Assembly: GCA_937991945.1 (NCBI GenBank)
Contig: CALKLO010000050.1
Location: 1 to 64,000 of the forward strand
Length of the DNA stretch: 64,000 nucleotides
Reading direction: 5' to 3'
Source of the DNA: an uncultured Granulosicoccus sp.
GTDB taxonomy: Bacteria > Pseudomonadota > Gammaproteobacteria > Granulosicoccales > Granulosicoccaceae
Below the pieces are notes generated by a model that made no database searches, had not been told where the DNA came from, and saw nothing but the letters and a program-made list of their open reading frames with translations. How positions within the stretch are numbered: position 1 is the first letter of the stretch; each line of letters begins with the position of its first letter. Made by a program: the position numbers and the translations under genes. Shown piece after piece: positions 44,406-53,443 of this stretch.

Positions 44406-44840
44406 CTACATTTTATGATGTTGTAGTGGATAGCCACGTTGTTGGTAATATCGATACCTTAAGCGGCCTGACGAGCGGATGCTTGGCTCATCATTGATGA
44501 TTTCTAGGGTACGTTCAAAACGACTGAAAAAGGGGGGCACGTTTGTCGCCAGATTGATGAGCAGGGTTCGATCGGCCCCTGGGCCATCGAGCGACAGGTG
44601 AACAGCCTCGTTGTCAGTACCGCTTGTGACAAAGCCCTTAGGCAGCAGTTTGTGGGGTACAAAGCTGACGGGACGAAAATTCCATAGCAACTCATCTAAT
44701 TCTTGGAGTTCTTCAGTTGAGTCGCTATGGATAAGCACTTTTTCAGCCCGACCAATCGCCTTCTCCGATAATTTACAAATAAGCGCTAGCCGCGCCTGAG
44801 CGTCAGCGCTCGATAGAACATAAAAATCAATACGAGTCAT
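44406..44840 (-). CDS. holC: DNA polymerase III chi subunit
   Basis: MTRIDFYVLSSADAQARLALICKLSEKAIGRAEKVLIHSDSTEELQELDELLWNFRPVSFVPH. Confidence 0.93.
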   Translation of the reverse strand: MTRIDFYVLSSADAQARLALICKLSEKAIGRAEKVLIHSDSTEELQELDELLWNFRPVSFVPHKLLPKGFVTSGTDNEAVHLSLDGPGADRTLLINLATNVPPFFSRFERTLEIINDEPSIRSSGRLRYRYYQQRGYPLQHHKM

Positions 44841-44893
44841 AAGGAGGTGTACTTAGCGATAGGGCGGGTATCAAGCATGACGAAATAGTGGTT

Positions 44894-46378
44894 TTACCGA
44901 TCCAGGATGAATTGTACCAATAGAGGAACTGGACGCCCGGTTGCGCCTTTGTCAGCTCCACTTTTCCAGGCTGTGCCGGCAACATCTAGATGGGCCCAGT
45001 TTAGCGAGGTGGTAAATCGCGATAGAAAACATGCAGCGGTAATTGCGCCAGCTTTTGCCCCGCCAATGTTTGCGACATCTGCAAAATTAGAATCAAGCTG
45101 AGTTTGATATTCATCCCATAGAGGGAGCTGCCAGCAATGATCTCCTGATGTGCTTGATGCCGCTAGAAGGGCATCAATGGTGTCTTGATCATTACCAATG
45201 ACAGCGCTGGCAACGTCGCCAAGAGCGACAACACACGCACCTGTTAATGTTGCTATATCGATAACCGCCGCAGGCTTAAACTGCTCGGCGTAAGTTAATG
45301 CATCACACAGAACCAATCGTCCTTCGGCATCCGTGTTGAGTATTTCGATGCTCTGCCCAGACATTGATGTCACAACGTCACCCGGTCTGGCTGCATTGCC
45401 GTCTGGCATATTTTCAGCGGCTGCAACGATGCCCATCACGTTGATGTCAGGTGCAAGTTCAATCATTGATTGCATAGCGCCGAAAACACTCGCAGCTCCA
45501 CACATGTCGAATTTCATTTCATCCATGGCTGATGAGGGTTTGATGGATATGCCTCCAGTGTCAAAGGTCACACCTTTTCCAACAAGGATAATGGGAGACC
45601 CCTTGCGCTTTTTACCTTGGTAATTCATTACAATTAACGTTGCAGGCTGCCGGCTACCGTGTGAGACCGCCAGCAGTGCGTGCATACCTAACGATTCCAT
45701 ATCGGCTTCATCTAGAATTGTTGTGCTCAATGAATCGCAACTGTCTGCCATAGCGATAGCTTTGTCAGCCAGGTAGGTCGGTGTGCAAATATTAGGCGCT
45801 AAATTCCCCAGATCTTTGGCAACACTCATGCCCTTTGCTATAGCGATGCCTTGATATGCACCTTTCGATGCCGCCTCGAGAGTCGCTTTGTCTGCAGTGC
45901 AATAAAATTGTTCTAAAGTGCTGGATGCTTTGGGAGCTTGGCGTGGGTGAAGGCCGAATACATAGGTGGCGTTCTCAAGCTCTCTAGCCAAATGCATGGC
46001 TTGTTCGCTGATTCCAAGAGCGGTTATCGGGCTACTTGTAAGGCAATCGGTCAGGCCGACTCTGGCTGGCGTATCTACAAGGGTGGCTGCAGCTGCTGCC
46101 GCAGCTTTTATCCAATGTGAGGTTCTAGCGATTGCTCGGTCGCCTAATCCGACAAGCAAAACGCGTTCAGCCTGAGTTCCGCTCAGGTTATGTAGCACGA
46201 GTGTTTGCCCGCAGGTGGCAGAGAAATCATCAGTGCTGAACAATTTTTTTATCGCATTGTTTGATTCAGCATCGATTTTGCGGGCTGCACCTTTGAGCTT
46301 GCCATCGCTAAAAAGGAAGATGATCTGACAGGCATTTTCAATCGTTTTGGGTAATCTTGCGGTGACATTGATTTCCAT
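44894..46378 (-). CDS. pepA: leucyl aminopeptidase PepA
   Basis: VGKGVTFDTGGISIKPS, NTDAEGRLVLCDALTYAE. Confidence 0.97.
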   Translation of the reverse strand: MEINVTARLPKTIENACQIIFLFSDGKLKGAARKIDAESNNAIKKLFSTDDFSATCGQTLVLHNLSGTQAERVLLVGLGDRAIARTSHWIKAAAAAAATLVDTPARVGLTDCLTSSPITALGISEQAMHLARELENATYVFGLHPRQAPKASSTLEQFYCTADKATLEAASKGAYQGIAIAKGMSVAKDLGNLAPNICTPTYLADKAIAMADSCDSLSTTILDEADMESLGMHALLAVSHGSRQPATLIVMNYQGKKRKGSPIILVGKGVTFDTGGISIKPSSAMDEMKFDMCGAASVFGAMQSMIELAPDINVMGIVAAAENMPDGNAARPGDVVTSMSGQSIEILNTDAEGRLVLCDALTYAEQFKPAAVIDIATLTGACVVALGDVASAVIGNDQDTIDALLAASSTSGDHCWQLPLWDEYQTQLDSNFADVANIGGAKAGAITAACFLSRFTTSLNWAHLDVAGTAWKSGADKGATGRPVPLLVQFILDR

Positions 46379-46519
46379 GCGCTATAAATCCCGTTAGGTT
46401 CTCTAAGTAAGTAATGAGTTTTCACTCGTTGGCACTCTAAAATTGATGCTCAACGGTCGGTTTACTCATTAGTGTACTGTTTAATGGAGAGTGCTAGATT
46501 TCCTTGTTAACTTCAACCC

Positions 46520-47650
46520 GTGATTCGCGTGCGCATACTTGATAGATACCTAATTAAAGAGATGTTGCTTACCTGCCTAGCGGTTTTGGTCGTGCTTCTC
46601 GTAATTATGATTGGAAATGTCCTTGGGCGTAGCCTATCCAGCGTCACAGATGGCGTCGTTCAGGCGGACATGCTGCTGATATTGGTGGGTGTGAAATCCA
46701 TAAACCTTCTGGTGACCCTGATTCCGTTAGGTCTGTATCTGGGCATCCTGTTGGCGCACGGAAGGTTCTATCGTGATAACGAAATGTCAGTGATGCAGGC
46801 CTGCGGGGTGGGGTGGGGTGATCTACTACGCCCGACGGCACTCATCGGTTTGATCGGTGTATTGATGATCTCTCTGCTTACTGTATTTGCATCACCTTGG
46901 GCGGCTCGATATGAGCAAACGCTTAAAGAAGAGATCCGAGACCAGTCCGCGCTTAGTCTGGTCACTCCGGGTAAATTTATAGAATCAAGTGATGGAAATA
47001 CGGTTTTCTTTGCGCACCGAAGTAATCCTGAGAGAACCCAATTCAATGATGTGTTCATGTACCGGCAGAAAGGTGAAAGCTTACCAGCGGTTGATTCGGC
47101 CAGAATAGCGACGTACCAGCTCGATCCAGAAACCGGTGACGAGTATTTAATTTTCACCGACGGTCAAACCATCGTTGGCACTCCTGGTGATGCGGAATAC
47201 ACCATCACGGAGTTTAAGCGGCAGGGTATTTTACGGCCTCGGCCAAGCACCGCTGAGCCAAGGCTCATATTAAAAGGCAAGCGATTGAGTGAACTATGGG
47301 GTTCACCTGATATTGAGGATCAGGCAGAGCTACAGTGGCGAGTGTCGATCCCTCTTGCCGCGTTATTGCTGGCGCTGTTGGCTGTGCCATTGAGCTACAC
47401 CTCTCCTCGAGAGGGTCGCTTCGGGAAAATTGCAATTGCGATATTGATTTATATCCCTTACGCGAACTTGCTAGTGCTTATGCGTAAATGGATAGCGGCC
47501 GAAACTATTCCTCCGTGGTTGGGCTTATGGCCTGTACATTTTGCTGTGTGTATCTTGATCGTTTATTTGTTAGCTCAGCGTGTCGGTTGGAAATGGTTGT
47601 TTAAAAGTAGTGTCAAGACGCCTGCTCAAGCAGCTATTGGAGGCGCGTGA
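46520..47650 (+). CDS. lptF: LPS export ABC transporter permease LptF
   Basis: LDRYLIKEMLLTCLAVLVVLLVIMIGNVLGR; overlaps lptG by ATGA. Confidence 0.94.
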   Translation: MIRVRILDRYLIKEMLLTCLAVLVVLLVIMIGNVLGRSLSSVTDGVVQADMLLILVGVKSINLLVTLIPLGLYLGILLAHGRFYRDNEMSVMQACGVGWGDLLRPTALIGLIGVLMISLLTVFASPWAARYEQTLKEEIRDQSALSLVTPGKFIESSDGNTVFFAHRSNPERTQFNDVFMYRQKGESLPAVDSARIATYQLDPETGDEYLIFTDGQTIVGTPGDAEYTITEFKRQGILRPRPSTAEPRLILKGKRLSELWGSPDIEDQAELQWRVSIPLAALLLALLAVPLSYTSPREGRFGKIAIAILIYIPYANLLVLMRKWIAAETIPPWLGLWPVHFAVCILIVYLLAQRVGWKWLFKSSVKTPAQAAIGGA

Positions 47651-48774
47651 TGTTCGGTACATTGGACAGATACATCGGTCGTTCTATTCTTGTGACTAGT
47701 CTATTGGTGCTGATGACTCTCGTCGCACTGGCCAGTATCTTTGGTTTTATTGGTGAGCTGGACGATGTAGGTAAAGGCAGCTATCGGGTCGTTGATGCTG
47801 CTCAATACGTCTTCTTGACCATTCCAGGAAAGGCTTACTTGCTGTTTGCGCCTGCCGTGTTGTTGGGTAGTCTCTTGGGACTGGGCGCACTCGCATCCAA
47901 TAGCGAATTGACTGTGATGCGTGCAGCGGGCATCTCGGGTGGCCGTATCATTCGAGCTGTAGTTGTTACAGGTGTTGGCTTGATGCTCATCATTGCGTTG
48001 ATCGGTGAGACCGTCATGCCCAAAGCTGAGCAAATAGCGGAGGAGCTCAGGCTAACCGCTTTAGAAAAACGACTTTCAGTGAAAGGTAACAAAGGTCTAT
48101 GGCTTAAATCAGCTGATAGGTTTGTCAACATTGGGACTGTCATGCCCGATTTCACGCTAATAGATGTGACAGTTCATGAGCTGAGTAGCAACACTTTGAC
48201 GATGGCGATGCGTGCAGCGCGTGCAAGGCAAGAGAATAATGATTGGTTGCTAGAGGACATAGAGATCACTCGTATCAACCAAGGCAGCATAAGCACTCAA
48301 CGTATAGAGAGTATTCTTTGGAAAGAATTTGTCCGTCGAAATACTGTCACTTCACAAGAAGTAGATTCTGATAGCGCTATTCCAGACTTGGTGAGTGCAG
48401 ATGTTTTAAAGAGCATCTCTATATCACCCGAAAGCTTATCGGCAATCAATCTCTATGACCAAATTCAATACTTGCAGAGCAATCAACTCGATAGCAGGCG
48501 AATTGAATTGGCATTTTGGGTAAAGATTGCAAGTCCATTATCAACACTGGTCATGCTGATGCTATCTCTGCCTTTTGTCTTCGCATCTCAACGCTCAGGA
48601 GGTGCAGGTCAAAAGATATTTGTTGGCATCATGTTGGGTATTGTTTACGTCTTGCTTAACAAAGTTTTAACGCAACTAGCGCTCGCTAGCGGACTCTCTC
48701 CAGCGTTTAGCGCATTGCTCCCGCTGGTTTGTTTTCTAGTTGTCGCTATCATCGGTATAAAGCGCACAACCTAG
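47647..48774 (+). CDS. lptG: LPS export ABC transporter permease LptG
   Basis: LDRYIGRSILVTSLLVLMTLVALASIFGFIGELDDVGKGSY. Confidence 0.95.
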   Translation: MMFGTLDRYIGRSILVTSLLVLMTLVALASIFGFIGELDDVGKGSYRVVDAAQYVFLTIPGKAYLLFAPAVLLGSLLGLGALASNSELTVMRAAGISGGRIIRAVVVTGVGLMLIIALIGETVMPKAEQIAEELRLTALEKRLSVKGNKGLWLKSADRFVNIGTVMPDFTLIDVTVHELSSNTLTMAMRAARARQENNDWLLEDIEITRINQGSISTQRIESILWKEFVRRNTVTSQEVDSDSAIPDLVSADVLKSISISPESLSAINLYDQIQYLQSNQLDSRRIELAFWVKIASPLSTLVMLMLSLPFVFASQRSGGAGQKIFVGIMLGIVYVLLNKVLTQLALASGLSPAFSALLPLVCFLVVAIIGIKRTT

Positions 48775-48825
48775 CGCCAAAGACGGTAGTTTTGAGTTCC
48801 ACATATGGCTTTTAAAGTTCAGTAA

Positions 48826-49236
48826 CTATATGTAATGCATGACAATTTTAGTTTTACTTAAGTTGTCATGTAACGCCATCTTAGTCGGTGAGAACAGTGC
48901 AAAAATAAGTGTGAATCCGAACAATAAAGTACCACTTACAAAACGAATTGCACTCTGCTTTAAGGTCACTTTTTCATCATGAAGACCTTCAACTCGTAGT
49001 CGCCATGCACGCATGCCTAAGGTCTGACCACCGTGTCTCCAAAAGCCATCAAAGAAGGCGAATGCAACGAGCATTAGCCCAAGATAAAACGCGGGATGTT
49101 GAATAGCTCGACCATCATTGAATGCAATCGCAAGAGCGGTGATGACAAAAAAAAGTGCGATGAGCAAGAGGCAGTCATAAAGAAACGCTGCAATTCGTCG
49201 TAATAATAAAGGTAGAGCTGAGGAAATGGTTTGCAT
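48826..49236 (-). CDS. RDD family membrane protein
   Basis: LLRRIAAFLYDCLLLIALFF..RHGGQTLGMRAWRLRVE. Confidence 0.88.
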   Translation of the reverse strand: MQTISSALPLLLRRIAAFLYDCLLLIALFFVITALAIAFNDGRAIQHPAFYLGLMLVAFAFFDGFWRHGGQTLGMRAWRLRVEGLHDEKVTLKQSAIRFVSGTLLFGFTLIFALFSPTKMALHDNLSKTKIVMHYI

Positions 49237-49394
49237 AAGGATGACTTATAAAGGTGTAATTACACTGTATACGAAGTGAAAATCAAAACAGGCACGGCAC
49301 GTGCGATACCTATATTTTTTAGTTTTACATACAAAACTCAAAGCATTAGCTATAGTTTTTGTAAATTTTTTTTTAATAGAATTGTAAGTTGCAG

Positions 49395-49423
49395 TTGAAA
49401 TGTTTATGCACTATGTGGACAAT
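49395..49423 (+). promoter_or_regulatory. candidate sigma-70 promoter for H1-like gene
   Basis: TTGAAA (49395-49400), 17 nt, GACAAT (49418-49423). Confidence 0.4.
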
Positions 49424-49596
49424 GCGCAAAGTGATGTTAACTTGTAACCACATTGCAACAAGTTTTTACGACTGACTTACGTTTATTTTGAGTCGGTTTT
49501 TGTCCGACATCGGTACTGTGAAGTGTACGTTTTATTCAAACAGAAACTGAAATAGTTCGATGTCGATTACGCTGTAACAGTCTGTTCGACTGTTTG

Positions 49597-49624
49597 GGAG
49601 TCTGGTGTCATGGCTCCTTTTTTT
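49597..49624 (+). terminator. terminator-like hairpin in leader of the H1-like gene
   Basis: GGAGTC tggtgtcat GGCTCC followed by TTTTTTT, 30 nt upstream of ATG 49655. Confidence 0.6.
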
Positions 49625-49654
49625 GTTTATCAACACAAAGTCTGGAGTTTAACC

Positions 49655-50134
49655 ATGGCTCGTATCAGTAAGCCGGCAGCAGCAAAACCTGCTAAAGCCG
49701 CAAAGAAGAAGGCTCGCGGTAAGAAGCGCGTAACGAAGAAAAAGGCAGCTGGAAAGAAGAAAGCGGCCAGTAAGAAAAAAGCAGCTGGCAAAAAGGCAGT
49801 TGTTAAGAAACGCGCTACTAAGAAGAAGGCAGCGGGTAAGAAGAAAGCTGCTTCTAAGAAGAAAGCGAGTGGCAAAAAGAAGGCAGCTGGCAAAAAGAAA
49901 GCTGCTGGTAAGAAAAAAGCTAGCGGCAAGAAGAAGGCTGCCAGCAAGAAGAAAGCGAGTGGCAAGAAGAAAGCCGCTGGTAAAAAGAAGGCTGCAGGCA
50001 AGAAAAAGGCAGCGGGTAAGAAGAAAGCTGCTGGTAAGAAAAAGGCAGCTGGTAAGAAGAAAGTTGCTGGCAAGAAGAAAGCTTCTGGTAAGAAGCGCGC
50101 TAGTAAGAAGAAAGCTCGCGCTAAAAAGGCTTAA
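49655..50134 (+). CDS. histone H1-like / AlgP-like Lys-Ala-rich DNA-binding protein
   Basis: MARISKPAAAKPAKAAKKKARGKKRV then (KKKAAG/S)n hexapeptide repeats; GGAG 7 nt upstream of ATG. Confidence 0.85.
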   Translation: MARISKPAAAKPAKAAKKKARGKKRVTKKKAAGKKKAASKKKAAGKKAVVKKRATKKKAAGKKKAASKKKASGKKKAAGKKKAAGKKKASGKKKAASKKKASGKKKAAGKKKAAGKKKAAGKKKAAGKKKAAGKKKVAGKKKASGKKRASKKKARAKKA

Positions 50135-50222
50135 TCAACTTCGGTTGATTAGACTTGACGCTCAGCCCTGTCGGTCGACACATCGTGTCTACCGGCAGGA
50201 TTGGTCATCAAGCGGAGTAGTG

Positions 50223-50250
50223 AAAAGGGTGGCTTTAGCCACCCTTTTTT
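50223..50250 (+). terminator. rho-independent terminator after H1-like gene
   Basis: AAAGGGTGGC ttta GCCACCCTTTTTT. Confidence 0.92.
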
Positions 50251-50285
50251 ATGTCAGTAACAAAAGATCGCGAAAACAAGCCTAG

Positions 50286-51539
50286 TCACAGTGATCCCTC
50301 GCCAAAATGTGCAAAGGGTATGACTTGAACAATATCGCCAACCTTTGCCCCCGAAGACTCTATTGGAAGCTCGATCAGGCAGTTTGCTGTGTTCAACGAG
50401 CTGAGGACGTGCGAATCTTGTAGTCCTGTCGTGCTCACTTGCCAGATCCCACTCTCATTCTGATCCAAGACCGCTCGTTGATACTCGACTCTACCGGGTA
50501 ACTTGGATAGCTTGCTCACCACGGGCACTTGCAGTTGTGGCCATCTGACAGCTGGCATTCCCAACAACGTTCTGATCGCAGGCTTGACGAACAGCAAAGC
50601 GGTGAGGGCTGCAGAAACAGGATTGCCAGGTAAACCGAAATAAGCTTGTTCAGGCCGACTGAATCCAAAGGTGAGTGGTCGACCTGGCTTCATTGCGATT
50701 TTCCATAAATCAACACGCCCGAACCGTTCTAGAACGGTTCGCACATGGTCAGCATCGCCGACGGAGACACCTCCACTAGAAACAATCAGATCAGCCTTGG
50801 CGGCTTTTTTGAGTAGTTCCTCAATGTCTGATTCGGTATCGCCACAAATACCTAAGTCGGTTATGCGAACGGCAGGGCTATCAAGCAGCGCGATAAGTAA
50901 AGGCCGGTTGGCATCGTATATCTGACCGTTAGAGAGTAAATCAGGAGCAGATACAAGTTCATCGCCGGTTGAAAAAACAGCGATGTTTATGTGTTCATGA
51001 ACCAATACATTGTGTATGCCATGAGCCGCTAACAAGGCTAACTGAGCTGCACCAAGTCGTGTTCCAGCATTGATCAGTGGTGTGCCTTCCTGACTGTCTG
51101 ATCCGGGCAGGCGGATGTTTAAGCCTACTGTGGGGGCTTTGTTTACAACAACGGTATTGCCAGTAAGATCAACATTCTCTTGTTGTACAACAGCATTTGC
51201 TTCATCAGGTACACGTGCACCGGTGGTAATGCGTTGACAAGTTCCAACCGCTATTGAATCGGGGCCAGGGTGACCGGCAAATGAATGTCCTATGAGTGTT
51301 AATTCGTTTCCAGCCTCAGCGACTCGAAGTGCATAGCCATCCATTGCTGATGCTCGAAAGGGGGGGACTGAAATAGGCGAGTGAACGCCTACCGCTAAGA
51401 TTCGGCCCTGAGCTTTCGTGCAATCAATAGACTCGTGTCGATCGAGTTTTGGCAGGCGACTCTCAATTCTTACGAGTGCTTCATCTATCGAAATAGCATT
51501 GATATCGGCATCGCAATCGGCGCGCGGTGGCAAGTTCAT
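50286..51539 (-). CDS. moeA: molybdopterin molybdenumtransferase MoeA
   Basis: PPFRASAMDGYALRV, SSGGVSVGDADHVRTVLE, GLPGNPVSAALTALLF. Confidence 0.95.
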   Translation of the reverse strand: MNLPPRADCDADINAISIDEALVRIESRLPKLDRHESIDCTKAQGRILAVGVHSPISVPPFRASAMDGYALRVAEAGNELTLIGHSFAGHPGPDSIAVGTCQRITTGARVPDEANAVVQQENVDLTGNTVVVNKAPTVGLNIRLPGSDSQEGTPLINAGTRLGAAQLALLAAHGIHNVLVHEHINIAVFSTGDELVSAPDLLSNGQIYDANRPLLIALLDSPAVRITDLGICGDTESDIEELLKKAAKADLIVSSGGVSVGDADHVRTVLERFGRVDLWKIAMKPGRPLTFGFSRPEQAYFGLPGNPVSAALTALLFVKPAIRTLLGMPAVRWPQLQVPVVSKLSKLPGRVEYQRAVLDQNESGIWQVSTTGLQDSHVLSSLNTANCLIELPIESSGAKVGDIVQVIPFAHFGEGSL

Positions 51540-51554
51540 GTGTATCCTTCGAGC

Positions 51555-52517
51555 ATGGGTAAACCGTATGCTAACGCCAAGTCGCCGACTTCGCGCGATA
51601 GATCGAGAAAAATTGCGTCAACGCTGACCAGCGATGATTTGCAGCTCCTGTCTAGATTCGCAGACAGTCAGTTGATTGAGAGGGGCTTGAGTACCCATAC
51701 TATCGATGCCTACAATCGAGATATTCGTGCGTTCGCAGCCACTTTGCGCAAGCAGCCACCTGAATTACTTCACATCGATCGCGCTGATGTCATGCATTGT
51801 TTAGCGCTGCGAGTACAAGATGGTAGTTCGGCAAGAAGCGCTGCAAGGTTGCTTTCTGCACTCAGACGCTTCTACGCCTGGTGTGTTCGTGAAGGGTTAA
51901 CGTCGGAGGATCCTACTGCTCTGATTCGATCTCCTAGCATAGGCAGGGCATTGCCCAAAGTGCTGACCGAAAGTGAAGTTCGCTCTTTACTAGATGCTCC
52001 CGATACGAATGACGACATCGGGCAGCGTGACAGAGCCATGTTAGAGCTGCTTTATGGTTGTGGTTTGCGGGTCTCAGAATTAGTCACTCTTAAAGTGGAC
52101 CAGGTTCGGGTGCAACAAGGCGTGATGCGCGTTTGGGGTAAAGGTAACAAGGAGCGCATGTTACCTCTAGGCGATGTGGCTGTTAAATGGCTCAAAATCT
52201 ATTTGAAGGATGCAAGGCCCTCTCTTATGAAGGGTAAGACGGACGCATTGTTTTTATCCAATAGAGGCGCTGCGATGACCCGGCAGGCTTTCTGGTACCG
52301 AATTCGAGCACATGGGCGTGCTGCAGACATTAGAATTGCATTGTCTCCTCACGTGCTAAGGCATGCGTTTGCGACACACCTTGTGAACAACAATGCCGAT
52401 TTGAGGGTGGTTCAACTCCTGCTAGGGCATAGTAGTCTTTCAACGACTCAAATTTACACGCACGTTGCTCGAGAGCGGCTCAAGGGGATGCATCACATGC
52501 ATCATCCTCGTGGGTAG
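51555..52517 (+). CDS. xerD: site-specific tyrosine recombinase XerD
   Basis: ERGLSTHTIDAYNRDIRAFAATL, LLYGCGLRVSELVTLK, HVLRHAFATHLVNNNADLRVVQLLLGHSSLSTTQIYTHVA; followed by dsbC; start uncertain. Confidence 0.93.
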   Translation: MGKPYANAKSPTSRDRSRKIASTLTSDDLQLLSRFADSQLIERGLSTHTIDAYNRDIRAFAATLRKQPPELLHIDRADVMHCLALRVQDGSSARSAARLLSALRRFYAWCVREGLTSEDPTALIRSPSIGRALPKVLTESEVRSLLDAPDTNDDIGQRDRAMLELLYGCGLRVSELVTLKVDQVRVQQGVMRVWGKGNKERMLPLGDVAVKWLKIYLKDARPSLMKGKTDALFLSNRGAAMTRQAFWYRIRAHGRAADIRIALSPHVLRHAFATHLVNNNADLRVVQLLLGHSSLSTTQIYTHVARERLKGMHHMHHPRG

Positions 52518-52608
52518 ACCGTTAAATCGAATAAATCTGTTGTTTGATTGAACTTTACGGCATCATTTAGCCTCAATAAGGCCAGTATTACGTGGACACA
52601 GCACAACT

Positions 52609-53355
52609 ATGATCAGTTTTTCAAGAATTACATCGGCATTGGCCTTTTTGGCGTTAACGGTATTCGGTAGCGCTATCGTCAAGGCTGCACCATCGCTTGA
52701 CGAAATCGGTGAGCGACTGACAACCAACTTACCGGGTATCGCTGTGAGCAGCCTGACCGAAACTCAGTTGCCTGGCCTGTTTGAATTGGTATCTGACGGT
52801 CGAATTTATTACATTGATGAAGCGGCTGAGTTTTTGATTGATGGAAGCCTCATCAGGCTAACGGATCGCCGAAATATCACCGATGAAAGGCTGGGCGGTA
52901 TCCATATGGGGCTCATCGACGATATCGATGAAAAAAACATGTTGATATACGAACCTGAAGCGCCGGCAACTCGTTCAATTACCGTGTTCACAGATATCAG
53001 TTGTGGTTATTGCCGTCGCTTACACGCAGAGATAGATACCCTGCTAGATGAAGGTGTTCGCGTACGTTATTTGTTATTCCCCAGGGCAGGGTTAGGCTCG
53101 CAAGGTCATAAAGACCTTGAAAGTGTTTGGTGTGCTGCTGATCCTTTAGAAGCCATGACAAACGCAAAATCAGGCGGCAAGGTTGTCCCTAAGTCGTGTG
53201 CTAATCCGATAGAAGAGCATGTTGCACTTGCTGAACGATTAGGACTGCGTGGAACACCACTCATTTACACTGACAGTGGTGAAAAAATACCAGGCTATCG
53301 TGAAGCTGCGGCACTTGCTTCAATGGTGAATGGTTCAGAGCCTCTGACTCGGTAA
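52609..53355 (+). CDS. dsbC: thiol:disulfide interchange protein DsbC
   Basis: Signal peptide; FTDISCGYCRRLHAEID; LGLRGTPLIYTDSG. Confidence 0.93.
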   Translation: MISFSRITSALAFLALTVFGSAIVKAAPSLDEIGERLTTNLPGIAVSSLTETQLPGLFELVSDGRIYYIDEAAEFLIDGSLIRLTDRRNITDERLGGIHMGLIDDIDEKNMLIYEPEAPATRSITVFTDISCGYCRRLHAEIDTLLDEGVRVRYLLFPRAGLGSQGHKDLESVWCAADPLEAMTNAKSGGKVVPKSCANPIEEHVALAERLGLRGTPLIYTDSGEKIPGYREAAALASMVNGSEPLTR

Positions 53356-53443
53356 TAGACACAACGGTAAGGTCTAGAGGGTGGTGAGGTAACGTAACAA
53401 TCAGTGAAGTGTCTGAATCTGGTATTCGTCTTAAGGGGAGATC

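Noticed and set aside
49630-50073. 147-aa minus-strand ORF (AAFFLPAAFFLP repeats)
   Set aside because: Antisense artefact of the KKKAAG repeats; plus strand has SD, start and downstream terminator.
51555-52517. Tyrosine recombinase as evidence of an integrated element
   Set aside because: Sequence and xerD-dsbC neighbourhood fit the housekeeping XerD; no att sites or cargo.
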